This document shows, piece by piece, positions 1-7,965 of a stretch of 64,000 nt of DNA. Under the pieces are notes generated by a model. It did not search any database. It worked only from the letters and a program-made list of their open reading frames with translations, and was not told where the DNA came from. This DNA is from a marine actinobacterium PHSC20C1 (lineage in GTDB: Bacteria > Actinomycetota > Actinomycetes > Actinomycetales > Microbacteriaceae). Within the stretch, counting starts at the first letter, position 1. Each line of letters starts with the position of its first letter. The position numbers and the translations under genes are program-made. The stretch lies in the NCBI GenBank assembly GCA_000153145.1, contig CH672415.1:1546767-1610766 (forward strand). The letters are read 5' to 3'.

Positions 1-758
1 AATCTCACGTAAACATGGATGACCCGAGCGAGTTGTTTTTCGAGTACGTGCAGCGCATGGGCCATGTCATTGACCAACTCTCGACACCGGGTGCACCGAT
101 CACCGCAGTGCATCTCGGGGGTGGTGCACTTACTCTTCCTCGCTACGTTGAAGCCACTCGTCCTGGTTCACGCCAACAGGTCGTTGAGGTGGAGACGGAT
201 CTCGTTGACTTTGTTCGCACGCAACTTCCGTGGTCAAAGCAGGCATCCATTCGCGTTCGACACGGTGATGCACGCGAGGTTCTTGGCAAATTTCCCCCGG
301 GCCTGCGCGGTTCGGTTGATCTACTGGTGGTTGACATCTTTAGCGGCGCACGCACTCCAGCCCATGTCACGAGTCTCGAGTTCTATACCGAAGCTATGAC
401 CTTGCTCGCCCCCAAAGGCGTCATCGTCGTCAATGTCGCCGATGGCCCTGGCTTAGCTTTCGCCCGTAGTCAGGCCGCAACCCTCAAGCACACCGTCGGA
501 CATGTCGCTGCGCTCGCCGAAACGCAGATCCTCAAGGGTCGACGATTCGGCAACATCGTTCTGATGGGGTCACCCTCAGCCTTGCCCCTGCATTGGATGC
601 CTCGCCTTTTGGCTGGAGGTCCCCACCCATCCAAGGTGGTCGCCGGCATCGAGCTGCTCGACTTTATTGGCAGTTCACCGGTCGTTACGGACGAAACTGC
701 GGTCAAATCACCCCCTCCGGCCAAAAGTATTTTTCAGGTCAAACCGGGGCGTGGATAG
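1..758 (+). CDS. Spermidine synthase-like methyltransferase-fold protein, 5' truncated
   Basis: The C-terminal ~250 residues of a spermine/spermidine synthase-type Rossmann protein. A glycine-rich AdoMet-site loop (HLGGGALTL) lies near the front, followed by an acidic strand (VVEVETDLV), a DAREVL segment and VVDIFSG, in the usual family order. A Met codon occurs at base 15, but the frame stays open to the window edge and the residues before it (S-H-V-N) fit the SHVDL-type stretch that normally precedes this region. The true start is therefore probably upstream, outside the window. Stand-alone actinobacterial proteins of this group are often annotated as spermidine synthase without proof of aminopropyl transfer, so the substrate is unknown. 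The gene ends just before a palindrome-rich spacer. Confidence 0.75.
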   Translation, partial: SHVNMDDPSELFFEYVQRMGHVIDQLSTPGAPITAVHLGGGALTLPRYVEATRPGSRQQVVEVETDLVDFVRTQLPWSKQASIRVRHGDAREVLGKFPPGLRGSVDLLVVDIFSGARTPAHVTSLEFYTEAMTLLAPKGVIVVNVADGPGLAFARSQAATLKHTVGHVAALAETQILKGRRFGNIVLMGSPSALPLHWMPRLLAGGPHPSKVVAGIELLDFIGSSPVVTDETAVKSPPPAKSIFQVKPGRG

Positions 759-1113
759 ACCGTTCCACCCCCGTGAAACGCTTGTACCCCGATTTTGAAG
801 ACGCGAATGGGGTACAAAACGTGTCCCCCTCTCGCCTGTTTTCGGCGACTTCCGCGTAAAACCGGGGTATTTCGTACCCCAATCGCATTCTTCTAGTCCC
901 CCAAGGTGCGGACTCGAATTGCCCCCCATTACTGGGGACTGTCCTCCATAGTGAGGACAGATAGGTTTAGTTCAGAAGTTGAACGCGGAGCCCGAAACTT
1001 TGCGTAGCACCACCGAAATGCAGGAACCCGAAACCAGCACCCAGCTTCTTGAATCCAGATAACCCGATCCACAATCACTCCCGGCCAGCCGCACTGCGCC
1101 GCGAAAGGAAATC
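759..1113. promoter_or_regulatory. 355-bp gene-free leader with several inverted repeats before the SipW operon
   Basis: No credible ORF. Four inverted repeats can be read: TTGTACCCC (782-790) with GGGGTACAA (809-817); GGGGTA (864-869) with TACCCC (875-880); AGTCCCC (895-901) with GGGGACT (934-940); and CTGTCCTC (939-946) with GAGGACAG (953-960). They sit 150-330 bp ahead of the first exported-protein gene, so operators or a structured 5' leader are both possible. I cannot fix a -10/-35 pair. The palindromes are direct observation; a regulatory role is inference. Confidence 0.5.
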
Positions 1114-1668
1114 ATGAACAAGCTCGTAAAAGGCTCCATCGCAGGCGCAGCAGGTATCGCATTGCTCCTCGGTGGCGCAGGAACCCTCGCTACTTGGAAC
1201 TCCGCAGTAACGGTTGCCGCTCCCGGCAGCATCAGCGCAGGAACACTCGACATCGTCGCAACCACCGGCGCTGCCGATGGTTGGAAGCTTGGCTCGGCTG
1301 CAACAGTCGCATCGCCTGCTGGCTTCAAGATCGTTCCTGGCGACACCGTCACTTACACGAAGACCTTCAACGTGACCGCAACGGGCGACAACCTCAGTGC
1401 AGGCATTGCACTCGGCACGCTCGCAATCGCACCGGCCAACTCGGCCACCGCCGTAGACACCGCGCTCGCAGCAGCGCTGACCAAATCTGCCGCTTTCACC
1501 GTCAACGGTGTCACGGCAACTTCGATCAGCCCGGCAGTAGGAACGCAGCCTGTAGTTGTGACCGTAACGATCACGTACCCGAAGAGCACGACCGCTGGTG
1601 CAGAGAACACGTCGAAGCTCGGCGCCGTTTCGCTCAGCAACTTCAGCGTCACGCTCACACAGAACTAG
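1114..1668 (+). CDS. Alternate-type signal peptide exported protein (SipW substrate family)
   Basis: A 184-residue exported protein. The N-terminus (MNKLVKGSIAGAAGIALLLG, then GAGTLATWNSA) is the alternate signal sequence recognised by SipW-type signal peptidases in the RER_14450-like family. The hydrophobic core runs from about residue 8 to 25, with cleavage expected near T-L-A-T-W. The rest is a Thr/Ala/Ser-rich beta-type domain with no catalytic motif and no Cys, resembling TasA/camelysin-like matrix proteins only in general character. The ribosome site AAAGGA lies 4 nt before the ATG. It is first in an operon that ends with a SipW-like peptidase gene (5144-5848), which probably processes it. 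Its function, structural or adhesive, is inferred from family and context. Confidence 0.8.
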   Translation: MNKLVKGSIAGAAGIALLLGGAGTLATWNSAVTVAAPGSISAGTLDIVATTGAADGWKLGSAATVASPAGFKIVPGDTVTYTKTFNVTATGDNLSAGIALGTLAIAPANSATAVDTALAAALTKSAAFTVNGVTATSISPAVGTQPVVVTVTITYPKSTTAGAENTSKLGAVSLSNFSVTLTQN

Positions 1669-1761
1669 TTTTACCCCGCTGGGTGTGCGGTCTGGGGGGA
1701 CGCACACCCGGCAATCCTCTTCTTCACCATCACATACTTCTCGTCTGAAAGGCGGTGCACC

Positions 1762-2340
1762 ATGAACACTTCAACAGTTCGCGACTCGCACCGCCTTCAG
1801 ATCGTTAAGAACAGCCTCCAACACCGTGCAGCTGCTGCATTCTCTGGCCTCGGCCGTGGAGCGTTTGGCACCATGAAAGCTGCTGCCGTGCTGGTGATCG
1901 CCATTTCACTCGGCCTCATCGGTACTGGCGGAACCTACGCCTACTTGAACTCCTCGATCAACGCAGCGCCCGCATCAACCATCAGCGCCGGTACCGCCGG
2001 GCTCACGGTCGGGTCACAATCTCTCAACTGGTCAGCACTCGCTCCTGGCAAGTCAGTCACCGGAACCTTCACGATCACCAACACGGGCGACGTTCCCCTC
2101 ATGCTTTCTGCGACAATCGCAGCTACCATGACACCTTCGATCACGAACCCGTTCACGATCTCGGTCGCCGACGGCGCCTGCCCCGCCTCAGGTGTTCCTT
2201 CGGGAACCTTGAGCAGCACGCTCGCTGCCGGCGCAACGACAAACGCGTGTCTCGTGGTGACCCTTCCCGCAAACGCGCCGTCGAACGCTCAGTCCGCGAG
2301 CGCCGCGATCACCGCGACAATTTCAGGGATCCAGCCATGA
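1762..2340 (+). CDS. SipW-dependent-type signal peptide protein (TasA-like)
   Basis: A 192-residue exported protein. After a ~37-residue basic N-terminal extension comes the signal core MKAAAVLVIAISLGLIGTGG followed by TYAYLNSS, the Gly-Gly-T-x-A-x-(L/W) boundary typical of SipW substrates. The mature part carries SAGTAGLTVG and a beta-sandwich segment (TFTITNTGDVPLMLSATI) of the kind found in TasA/camelysin proteins, plus a Cys pair (about residues 140 and 165). The start at 1762 is supported by AAAGGCGG 6-8 nt upstream; a later Met at the signal core (1873) is the alternative. Its stop overlaps the next start (ATGA), so translation is probably coupled. Confidence 0.8.
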   Translation: MNTSTVRDSHRLQIVKNSLQHRAAAAFSGLGRGAFGTMKAAAVLVIAISLGLIGTGGTYAYLNSSINAAPASTISAGTAGLTVGSQSLNWSALAPGKSVTGTFTITNTGDVPLMLSATIAATMTPSITNPFTISVADGACPASGVPSGTLSSTLAAGATTNACLVVTLPANAPSNAQSASAAITATISGIQP

Positions 2341-3287
2341 GCGGCCGCGAGCGGCACGATGTCCTAGGTCAACGCCAGGGCATGAAGCGATCAACCCGGC
2401 TGTCGATGATCGCCGGGGTCGCAGTGTTCCTCACTCTGGTTTCCGGAGTGAGCTTTGCCGCGTGGACCGCATCCTCGACGAAAACTGCTACTGCTACTGC
2501 TGGCGCCGTTTCGGTAACCACCGGAACCATAGCGGGCGCAGCAACGATAACGGCGCTCGGTCCGTTCACGTACACCGCGACAAACCAAACGGTCACCAAG
2601 CCGATTACAGTCCGCAACACCGGCACGGTCGATGCCTCAGTTGCCAGCATCGTAATTGCACGCTCCGGAACTCTCGGCGGCAACCAAGTTGCAGTCAAGT
2701 TCTGGGCTGGTGCCAGTAGCGCCTGCGCAGCGACCACTCCCGTCGTATCGACCACCCTCAGTGGAGGAACCGTTGCGCTGTCGAGCCTCAACATGACCGT
2801 CGCGGCAACCGGCTCCGCGATTCTCTGCGCGTCAACCACATTTACCGGCAGCATGACAACTCAGGCCGGCAACGCGACAAGCGCGACTTTCACCGTGGAA
2901 TTGAGCGCCGGAACGAACTGGAACGCTACCGACGCCATGGCGTCGGCAAGCCGCACTTTCACTCAAGCTATCTTCGCGAGCAGTGCACCGAATCCTCCGA
3001 CGAATACGCAGTGTGTCAATCAGGGTTCATCCACTGCTATCACGATTTCCTGGAGCACACCTTCAGGGTTCAGCACGCCCAACGGTGGCTACAACATTTA
3101 CTACAACGGCGGCCTCCTGGGAAACATCTCATCGACGTCCGTAACAATCTCCGGCAACTCAGGCTGGGGCAACTTAACGGTTCGAGCTGTCGCCTCCGAC
3201 GGTACCGAGTCCGTCGATTCGGCCAACATCCCGATTGAACCACGTGGATATAACCGCGGCTATTACGGCATCTCATGCGCAAACTAA
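2337..3287 (+). CDS. SipW-type exported protein with C-terminal fibronectin-III-like domain, paralog 1
   Basis: A 316-residue exported protein. The signal core around MKRSTRLSMIAGVAVFLTLV ends in SGVSFAAWTASS, the SipW-substrate pattern. A TasA/camelysin-like domain follows (PITVRNTGTVDASVASIVIA; Cys residues in SSACAATTP and ILCAS). A separate fold then begins at PNPPTNTQCVNQ, with ISWSTPSG and LTVRAVASDGTESV strand signatures of a fibronectin type III repeat, and the chain ends near a final Cys. I chose ATG 2337 because it overlaps the preceding stop as ATGA; ATG 2382, at the signal core, is the alternative. The protein is clearly duplicated in the next gene. Confidence 0.8.
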   Translation: MSGRERHDVLGQRQGMKRSTRLSMIAGVAVFLTLVSGVSFAAWTASSTKTATATAGAVSVTTGTIAGAATITALGPFTYTATNQTVTKPITVRNTGTVDASVASIVIARSGTLGGNQVAVKFWAGASSACAATTPVVSTTLSGGTVALSSLNMTVAATGSAILCASTTFTGSMTTQAGNATSATFTVELSAGTNWNATDAMASASRTFTQAIFASSAPNPPTNTQCVNQGSSTAITISWSTPSGFSTPNGGYNIYYNGGLLGNISSTSVTISGNSGWGNLTVRAVASDGTESVDSANIPIEPRGYNRGYYGISCAN

Positions 3288-4318
3288 GGGGCGGAGCCTC
3301 CACACCAGTTTCGGCAACAGTGCCGAGCGCGATTCCTCGCGCTACTTTCGTGATGGCTCCGAGTGGCATGAAGCGATCAGTCCGCGTCGCGATCACCGCA
3401 GGCATTGTCATTTTTCTTTCACTCGTGTCGAGCGTCAGCTTTGCTGCATGGAGTGCTTCTTCATCGAAGTCCGCAAGCGCAGGCGCCGGTTCCGTTTCAT
3501 TGACAACGTCAACAAGCGCGGGAGCACCAACGATTACTGCGCTCGGACCCCACACCTACGCCTCAATAAACCAGCCGGTTGCCGCGCCGATCACTGTTCG
3601 AAACACCGGCAACGTCGAGCTGGCGGTAAGCAATGTCTCCATTTCAAGCTCGGGCACCCTTGCCGGTTCACTTGTCAGCTTAAAGTTTTGGGCTGGCACC
3701 AGCAGCATCTGCGCTGCGACGACACCGGTGGTAACAACGACTCTTGACGGCGGCACCGCGTCGTTGTCCCCGCTCAACATGATTATTCCGGCCTCAAGTT
3801 CAGCCATTCTCTGCGCCGCGACCGCTTTCACCGGCAACATGGCGACGAACGCTGGCCAGTCGGCTTCAGCGACACTCGCAATCCGCGCAGGATCTGGCAC
3901 CAGCTGGATTGCAAATGACTCTCAGTCTGTCGCCAACCGCACGTTTACCCAGCAAGTGTTCCAAGCCGTAGCGCCGAACGCGCCGACGAACATCCAATGT
4001 GTCAATGAGGACGACAAAAACCTGATCACGATCTCATGGAGCACCCCGAGCGGATTCACTGCGCCCAACGGAGGCTACAACGTCTACTTCGACGGCAGCT
4101 ATATCGGTAATACGACGAGCATCAGCACCCTCGTGGCCAACCGTGGAAACACGGGAACCAACGCACTCACAACGTACGACGGCAACAACGGCAACAGTGC
4201 AAACTTGGGAAACCTGACCGTACGAGCTGTGTCCATCCTTGGCATTGAATCTGTCGATTCGACCGCCGTTCCAGTCGAACCACGCAACGGGCAAAGCGGG
4301 CTCTCATGCGCAAGCTAG
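3275..4318 (+). CDS. SipW-type exported protein with C-terminal fibronectin-III-like domain, paralog 2
   Basis: Same architecture as its upstream neighbour: signal core MKRSVRVAITAGIVIFLSLV then SSVSFAAWSASS, a camelysin-like domain with matching phrases (TALGPHTY, PITVRNTGNV, LKFWAGTSS, CAATTPVV) and a C-terminal fibronectin-III-like domain (ITISWSTPSGFTAPNGGYNV). The last domain carries an Asn/Gly/Thr-rich insertion (about residues 285-310) absent from paralog 1. The 5' end is uncertain. ATG 3275 overlaps the previous gene by 13 nt and adds 31 residues before the conserved Met at 3368. That overlap copies the one at 4306, so 3275 may be a relic of tandem duplication rather than the real start. 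Confidence 0.78.
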   Translation: MRKLRGGASTPVSATVPSAIPRATFVMAPSGMKRSVRVAITAGIVIFLSLVSSVSFAAWSASSSKSASAGAGSVSLTTSTSAGAPTITALGPHTYASINQPVAAPITVRNTGNVELAVSNVSISSSGTLAGSLVSLKFWAGTSSICAATTPVVTTTLDGGTASLSPLNMIIPASSSAILCAATAFTGNMATNAGQSASATLAIRAGSGTSWIANDSQSVANRTFTQQVFQAVAPNAPTNIQCVNEDDKNLITISWSTPSGFTAPNGGYNVYFDGSYIGNTTSISTLVANRGNTGTNALTTYDGNNGNSANLGNLTVRAVSILGIESVDSTAVPVEPRNGQSGLSCAS

Positions 4319-5151
4319 CCGCCAAGGTATCCGGATTTGCCCTGATGATTGCGCTTGGCGCACTGCTCGGAGCAAGCCCGGCGAGCGCTGCCCCTGGAGT
4401 AGGAATAGCCGAACTCAGTGACGACGGGGTGAGCTTCTCGCGCACCTACCCTGGCGTTATCTTCAACGACATTGCGCGCCTCAGCCCAGGCGATAGCCAG
4501 AGCAAGACCATTTACGTTCGCAATACGGGAACGGTCGCTGGCTACCTTCGGATCACGATGCGCGAAGTTCGATATTCAGATTCGCACTATGGAGACGCCC
4601 TCAGCGTGCGAACAGGGACTACCGGCAGTTCTGGCAGCGCGATCTCAGTGAGCACCGCCAACCCCTGCATGGTGACTCACGAAGGCACAATTATTGCTCC
4701 CGGCCAAGTGGTTCCGATCGTCGCCACTCTTGCCCTGGGCAATCTGAGCGGCAGCGACGGCCAGGGTGCGACCGCATCCCTCGCACTGCGTTTTTCTCTC
4801 ACCGACTCAAGACCCGGAAGCCTGCCTGCGACGAATTGCGGCAACGCGGGAACCACCGTTCCCGTAACCCCAACTGGCCCCGGTTCGCCGGGGAGCAATG
4901 ACTCAACCGGCATCCTTTCTAGCGGGATCAGCGTTCCCAACCCAAGCCCGAGCCCGGCCGTAGCTGCGCCGGAAGAATCAACGAATAACGGGCTACTGCC
5001 CGCGTTGCCTGCGACTTTTAGCCTCGATCCCAACACGTGGCGCCTCTACCAGGAGTACCTTGTACTCATTCTGCTTCTGGCGGCAAGCATTGGTGCCGGC
5101 ATTTCATGGTTGGTAGGCCGACGCTCGCGAAGGGACTCTGAGGATGTCTAA
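4306..5151 (+). CDS. Exported, membrane-anchored protein of the SipW operon
   Basis: A 281-residue protein with an ordinary Sec signal peptide (MRKLAAKVSGFALMIALGAL, cleavage near ASPASAAPG) rather than the SipW type. A beta-rich TasA-like domain follows (about residues 30-170, with IYVRNTGTVAGYLRITM), then a Pro/Ser/Gly/Thr linker (about 180-225), one transmembrane helix (YLVLILLLAASIGAGISWLV) and a basic tail (GRRSRRDSEDV). This layout suits a wall-spanning anchor or assembly base for the secreted partners. It overlaps the preceding gene by 13 nt and the next by 8 nt. The anchor role is inferred from topology and position. Confidence 0.75.
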   Translation: MRKLAAKVSGFALMIALGALLGASPASAAPGVGIAELSDDGVSFSRTYPGVIFNDIARLSPGDSQSKTIYVRNTGTVAGYLRITMREVRYSDSHYGDALSVRTGTTGSSGSAISVSTANPCMVTHEGTIIAPGQVVPIVATLALGNLSGSDGQGATASLALRFSLTDSRPGSLPATNCGNAGTTVPVTPTGPGSPGSNDSTGILSSGISVPNPSPSPAVAAPEESTNNGLLPALPATFSLDPNTWRLYQEYLVLILLLAASIGAGISWLVGRRSRRDSEDV

Positions 5152-5848
5152 GCTCACCACACGTTCCGGAAAACGGGCACAACAGCGCAAAGGCGGCGAT
5201 AAGCCGAAGGGCCTGCTTCACTACCTAGGGATGGGAGTTAGCGCTGGACTTTTCGGTCTTGTACTCCTCGTTGGCGCTCTCGTCATTGTCATTCCCGCGG
5301 TTGCCGGTGCGACTCCGCTAACCGTTCTCACGAGCTCAATGGAACCGGGGCTCCCGCCAGGAACCCTCGTTGTGGTCAAACCTATCGACCCCAATGAGAT
5401 CGCGATGGGGGACGTCATTACGTACCAAATCGAGTCAGGAAAACCTGGTGTGATCACCCACCGGGTCACGGGTGTCACCAACTCGAGCGACGGATCGCGC
5501 ACGTTTACGCTTCAGGGTGACAACAACGATGTCGCCGACGAGCTTCAAGTACTTCCGATCCAAGTTGTGGGCAAGCTCTGGTACAGCGTGCCGTGGATCG
5601 GAAACGTCAGCAACTACGTCAATGGCGATGGCCGCTCATGGCTGGCCCCTCTCGTTGCTGTCTCGCTCTTTGTCTACGCCGGCTTCATGATCTCTAGCGG
5701 CGTCCTCTCGAGCGCACGCAAACGTAAACGTGCCCGCGAACGGGCCGAACGCGAAGCCAAGCGCGACACCCAGGGTGAAGCATCCATCGAATCTGCAACG
5801 TCAGTGGATGCCGCTGAGATTGCCGATGACCGCGTGCGGTTGGGCTAA
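5144..5848 (+). CDS. sipW: Signal peptidase I, SipW/ER type
   Basis: A membrane signal peptidase of the archaeal/eukaryotic-like SipW branch. The catalytic serine is Ser65 in TSSMEP, after a first membrane helix (about 30-55). The general base is a histidine, His106 in GVITHRV, where typical bacterial LepB has lysine. The downstream box FTLQGDNNDVAD matches the conserved GDNN region. A second helix (about 163-183) and a long basic Arg/Lys/Glu tail follow. It is last in the operon 1114-5848 and overlaps the anchor gene by 8 nt, so it is the obvious peptidase for the alternate-type signals encoded upstream. Confidence 0.9.
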   Translation: MSKLTTRSGKRAQQRKGGDKPKGLLHYLGMGVSAGLFGLVLLVGALVIVIPAVAGATPLTVLTSSMEPGLPPGTLVVVKPIDPNEIAMGDVITYQIESGKPGVITHRVTGVTNSSDGSRTFTLQGDNNDVADELQVLPIQVVGKLWYSVPWIGNVSNYVNGDGRSWLAPLVAVSLFVYAGFMISSGVLSSARKRKRARERAEREAKRDTQGEASIESATSVDAAEIADDRVRLG

Positions 5849-5860
5849 CCAACAATCGAT

Positions 5861-5866
5861 TAGCCT
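5861..5866 (+). promoter_or_regulatory. -10 element for a leaderless transcript
   Basis: TAGCCT ends exactly 6 nt before the GTG at 5873, leaving no room for a ribosome site; transcription would begin at the start codon. Confidence 0.5.
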
Positions 5867-5872
5867 CGACAG

Positions 5873-6358
5873 GTGGCTGAACTTTCCCGAGTGCGCGTGT
5901 GGGCTGATGCCCTCATCCGATTGCATTTGAGCGAGGGTTGGGAATTCACCTTCGACAACGCAAAAACCCGTGCCGGGCTCTGCAACTACACCCACAAACG
6001 AATCTCTGTCTCCAAGTACTTGGCTGCGCGCTACGAGGATGACGAGATCCACCAAGTGCTATTGCACGAGATCGCACACGCGATGGCTGGTCCAGGCGCA
6101 GGACACGGGGCACAGTGGAAGCTCGTGGCCCGTGAACTCGGCTATGAAGGAAAGCGACTCCACGGTGGAGCTATTGCCGACGAATTTGCACCCTGGGTAG
6201 GGACGTGTGCCGCCGGACACCGGCACTACCGCTACCGAAAGCCGACCCGCGTTCTTGCCTGCGGGCTATGCTCTCGCCGCTTTGACGCCGCGCACCGTAT
6301 CGAGTGGGTGCACCGAACAGTGGAGCGCCCAAGGCCTGTAACCAGCGATAATGGTTAG
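5873..6358 (+). CDS. SprT-like zinc metallopeptidase domain protein
   Basis: A 161-residue protein with the SprT/gluzincin-type motif HEIAH (His65, Glu66, His69) and a further His at about 78 in GAGHGAQW as the likely third zinc ligand. A C-terminal zinc-ribbon-like part has Cys in VGTCAAGH and LACGLCSRR. No signal peptide or membrane helix, so cytoplasmic. Stand-alone bacterial SprT-like proteins are poorly characterised; a protease or DNA-protein-adduct role is only an analogy to SPRTN. GTG start chosen because TAGCCT lies exactly 6 nt upstream and no Shine-Dalgarno is present. Confidence 0.85.
   Translation: MAELSRVRVWADALIRLHLSEGWEFTFDNAKTRAGLCNYTHKRISVSKYLAARYEDDEIHQVLLHEIAHAMAGPGAGHGAQWKLVARELGYEGKRLHGGAIADEFAPWVGTCAAGHRHYRYRKPTRVLACGLCSRRFDAAHRIEWVHRTVERPRPVTSDNG
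6347..6352 (+). promoter_or_regulatory. -10 element for a leaderless transcript
   Basis: GATAAT followed by 6 nt and GTG at 6359; it lies inside the last codons of the SprT-like gene. Confidence 0.45.
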
Positions 6359-6979
6359 GTGCAACATCCCGAAACTCCCCTCATTGCCGCAAATTCCAAC
6401 TCAACCGGACAGTGGTTCACCTCAAGCAACTCACGTCAGTGGTGGTTCGACTCTGGCGCGCGCGCCCTCGACTTTGCCTACACCGGCGGCATGGGCGACA
6501 ACCCGGCGTGGGAAAAACTACACACCCCGAGCGACCTCGCAGCGTGGCTCGAAAGCCGCTTCGAAGCATCCGACGGAACCGTCACCGAGCGAGACCTCAT
6601 CGACGCGACAGGGTTGCGAAAAGCAATCGCCTCAATCGCAACGGCACTGAGCGTCAACGAGACCCCAGCCCCGAAGCAAATCGACGTGATCAATCTCTTT
6701 GCCGCAACACCGGATGTGCCACCGAGACTCGACGGCGGTGGCATGAAAGCTGGTCGCACGACAGTTCGCACCGGCCAAGCGCTCTCAACCATGGCCCGCG
6801 AAGCCGTGTACCTGTTCGGTGCGGAACAGCACGAGCGAATTCGCGAATGTGCCGCCGACGATTGTGCACTCGTCTTCTACGACGAGTCGCGGTCCAATAA
6901 TCGCCGCTGGTGCTCAATGCAACGCTGCGGCAACCGCGCAAAAGTGCGCAGCCACCGCGCCCGAAATGCGGCACGCTAG
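6359..6979 (+). CDS. CGNR zinc-finger protein (ABATE-type domain)
   Basis: A 206-residue protein of the ABATE plus CGNR family, widespread putative actinobacterial regulators. The N-terminal part has WWFDSGARALDFAYTGG. The C-terminal zinc finger has CAADDC and then WCSMQRCGNR, followed by a basic KVRSHRARNAAR tail suited to nucleic acid binding. The GTG follows immediately after the stop of the SprT-like gene. The target genes and signal are unknown. Confidence 0.85.
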   Translation: MQHPETPLIAANSNSTGQWFTSSNSRQWWFDSGARALDFAYTGGMGDNPAWEKLHTPSDLAAWLESRFEASDGTVTERDLIDATGLRKAIASIATALSVNETPAPKQIDVINLFAATPDVPPRLDGGGMKAGRTTVRTGQALSTMAREAVYLFGAEQHERIRECAADDCALVFYDESRSNNRRWCSMQRCGNRAKVRSHRARNAAR

Positions 6980-7001
6980 CTGCGCACAAAAAAGCTATCG
7001 A

Positions 7002-7304
7002 CTAGTCGACGAACTGAACTTCTTTCCAGAAAGTCACATAGTTCGAAAAGTCTTTACCCACACGCTCTGCGGCGCCGGGAAGAATGTTGGGGTAGCTAAA
7101 GGCACGGTCCTGGAACTTCTGACCCTCAGCGCTGACAACGAAGTACTGGCAGTCACCCTTCCATGGACAGTGGTACGGAGTGGGGCTTTTCTCGAGCAGC
7201 TCGTGGTTCACGCTGGCCGGGGGAAAGTACCAGTTGCCCTCAATCTTGAGAAGATCTTCCTTGGGTGCTTCTGCGATCACAGTGTCGCCGATTACTGCCT
7301 TCAT
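7002..7304 (-). CDS. DUF427 domain-containing protein
   Basis: A 100-residue single-domain protein of the DUF427 family (MKAVIGDTVIAEAP; IEGNWYFPP; PYHCPWKGDCQYF; FSYPNILPGA; NYVTFWKEVQ), with the family's usual length and order of conserved Trp, Tyr and Cys residues. The biochemical role is unknown. ATG 7304 is chosen over ATG 7316 because GGAGG sits 5 nt upstream of it; the upstream ATG is part of that ribosome site. The gene is convergent with the CGNR gene, with only 22 nt between. Confidence 0.85.
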   Translation of the reverse strand: MKAVIGDTVIAEAPKEDLLKIEGNWYFPPASVNHELLEKSPTPYHCPWKGDCQYFVVSAEGQKFQDRAFSYPNILPGAAERVGKDFSNYVTFWKEVQFVD

Positions 7305-7357
7305 ACGGTCCTCCATAAAGTCGGTGATTGATCACTCCAACGCTCAAGGAGCAAGCG

Positions 7358-7879
7358 TCATTCCCGAAGGACCTCAAAATTGGCTGAAGCATTGCTGAGA
7401 ATGGCGGCCTCCAAGGCTTCGCGGCCCGAAGCATTCACGTGCTGTTGACCAGCAACGCACGCCGACAATAAATGGTTGTGGGCGGACTTCAAGCCAGCAA
7501 AAGCGGCAACAGCGGATGCCGACTCTGGCGAAATGTAGTCAACCCCGGCATCTGCAAGCGCGTCGATGATCGCGCCGGACGCGAGGAGGTCGTCGACCGT
7601 AAACCCGCCATCCGGATTGCCCGCCGCGATAACGGCAACGGTCACCCTGTCACCCTTGAGTTCCTGCTGCACGATGACCCACTCGGCGACGGCCGTTGCG
7701 GCCCCCGTCCCTGCGGAGAGAATCGAGAACTGCCCAGGCAGATCGGGCACAGGCGTTGAACCATCGGCAAGAGCATCCGCCCACACAACAACGTCGGCAC
7801 CGGGGCTCAATTCGAGCGCACGCTGGCGGCCAAAACCGAAGCGAACCTGGTACTGAGGCTGATTGCGGGGATCATTCAC
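7358..7879 (-). CDS. 2-phosphosulfolactate phosphatase (ComB)-like protein
   Basis: A 173-residue protein resembling the ComB family: ADVVVWADALADG near the front, FSILSAGTGAATAVAEWV, VAVIAAGN and a small-residue-rich core ending SANFEVLRE. Classical ComB converts 2-phosphosulfolactate to sulfolactate in coenzyme M biosynthesis, which is unlikely here. Actinobacterial members normally lack the rest of that pathway, so the substrate is open. The sequence is shorter and more divergent than archaeal ComB. The GTG start has TAGCCT 6 nt upstream (7891-7886) and no ribosome site. Confidence 0.6.
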   Translation of the reverse strand: MNDPRNQPQYQVRFGFGRQRALELSPGADVVVWADALADGSTPVPDLPGQFSILSAGTGAATAVAEWVIVQQELKGDRVTVAVIAAGNPDGGFTVDDLLASGAIIDALADAGVDYISPESASAVAAFAGLKSAHNHLLSACVAGQQHVNASGREALEAAILSNASANFEVLRE

Positions 7880-7885
7880 TACTCG

Positions 7886-7891
7886 AGGCTA
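7886..7891 (-). promoter_or_regulatory. -10 element for a leaderless transcript
   Basis: TAGCCT on the minus strand, 6 nt before the GTG at 7879; the hexamer is the same as at 5861, 10726 and 49386. Confidence 0.5.
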
Positions 7892-7965
7892 AAGCCACAC
7901 CCGGCCGCACGGCTGCTGAGTTACCGAATGTGACAGTACCGCGTGGCGCACTCGACCCGAGCTGC

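Noticed and set aside
782-880. CsoR/CstR operator in the SipW leader
   Set aside because: The TACCCC/GGGGTA arms recall CsoR sites, but one pair has an 18-bp spacer and the other is in opposite arm order, unlike the 2-3-bp spacers seen at the two real operators here.
7358-7879. Coenzyme M biosynthesis
   Set aside because: Only one weakly similar ComB-like gene is present; nothing else of the pathway is in the window.
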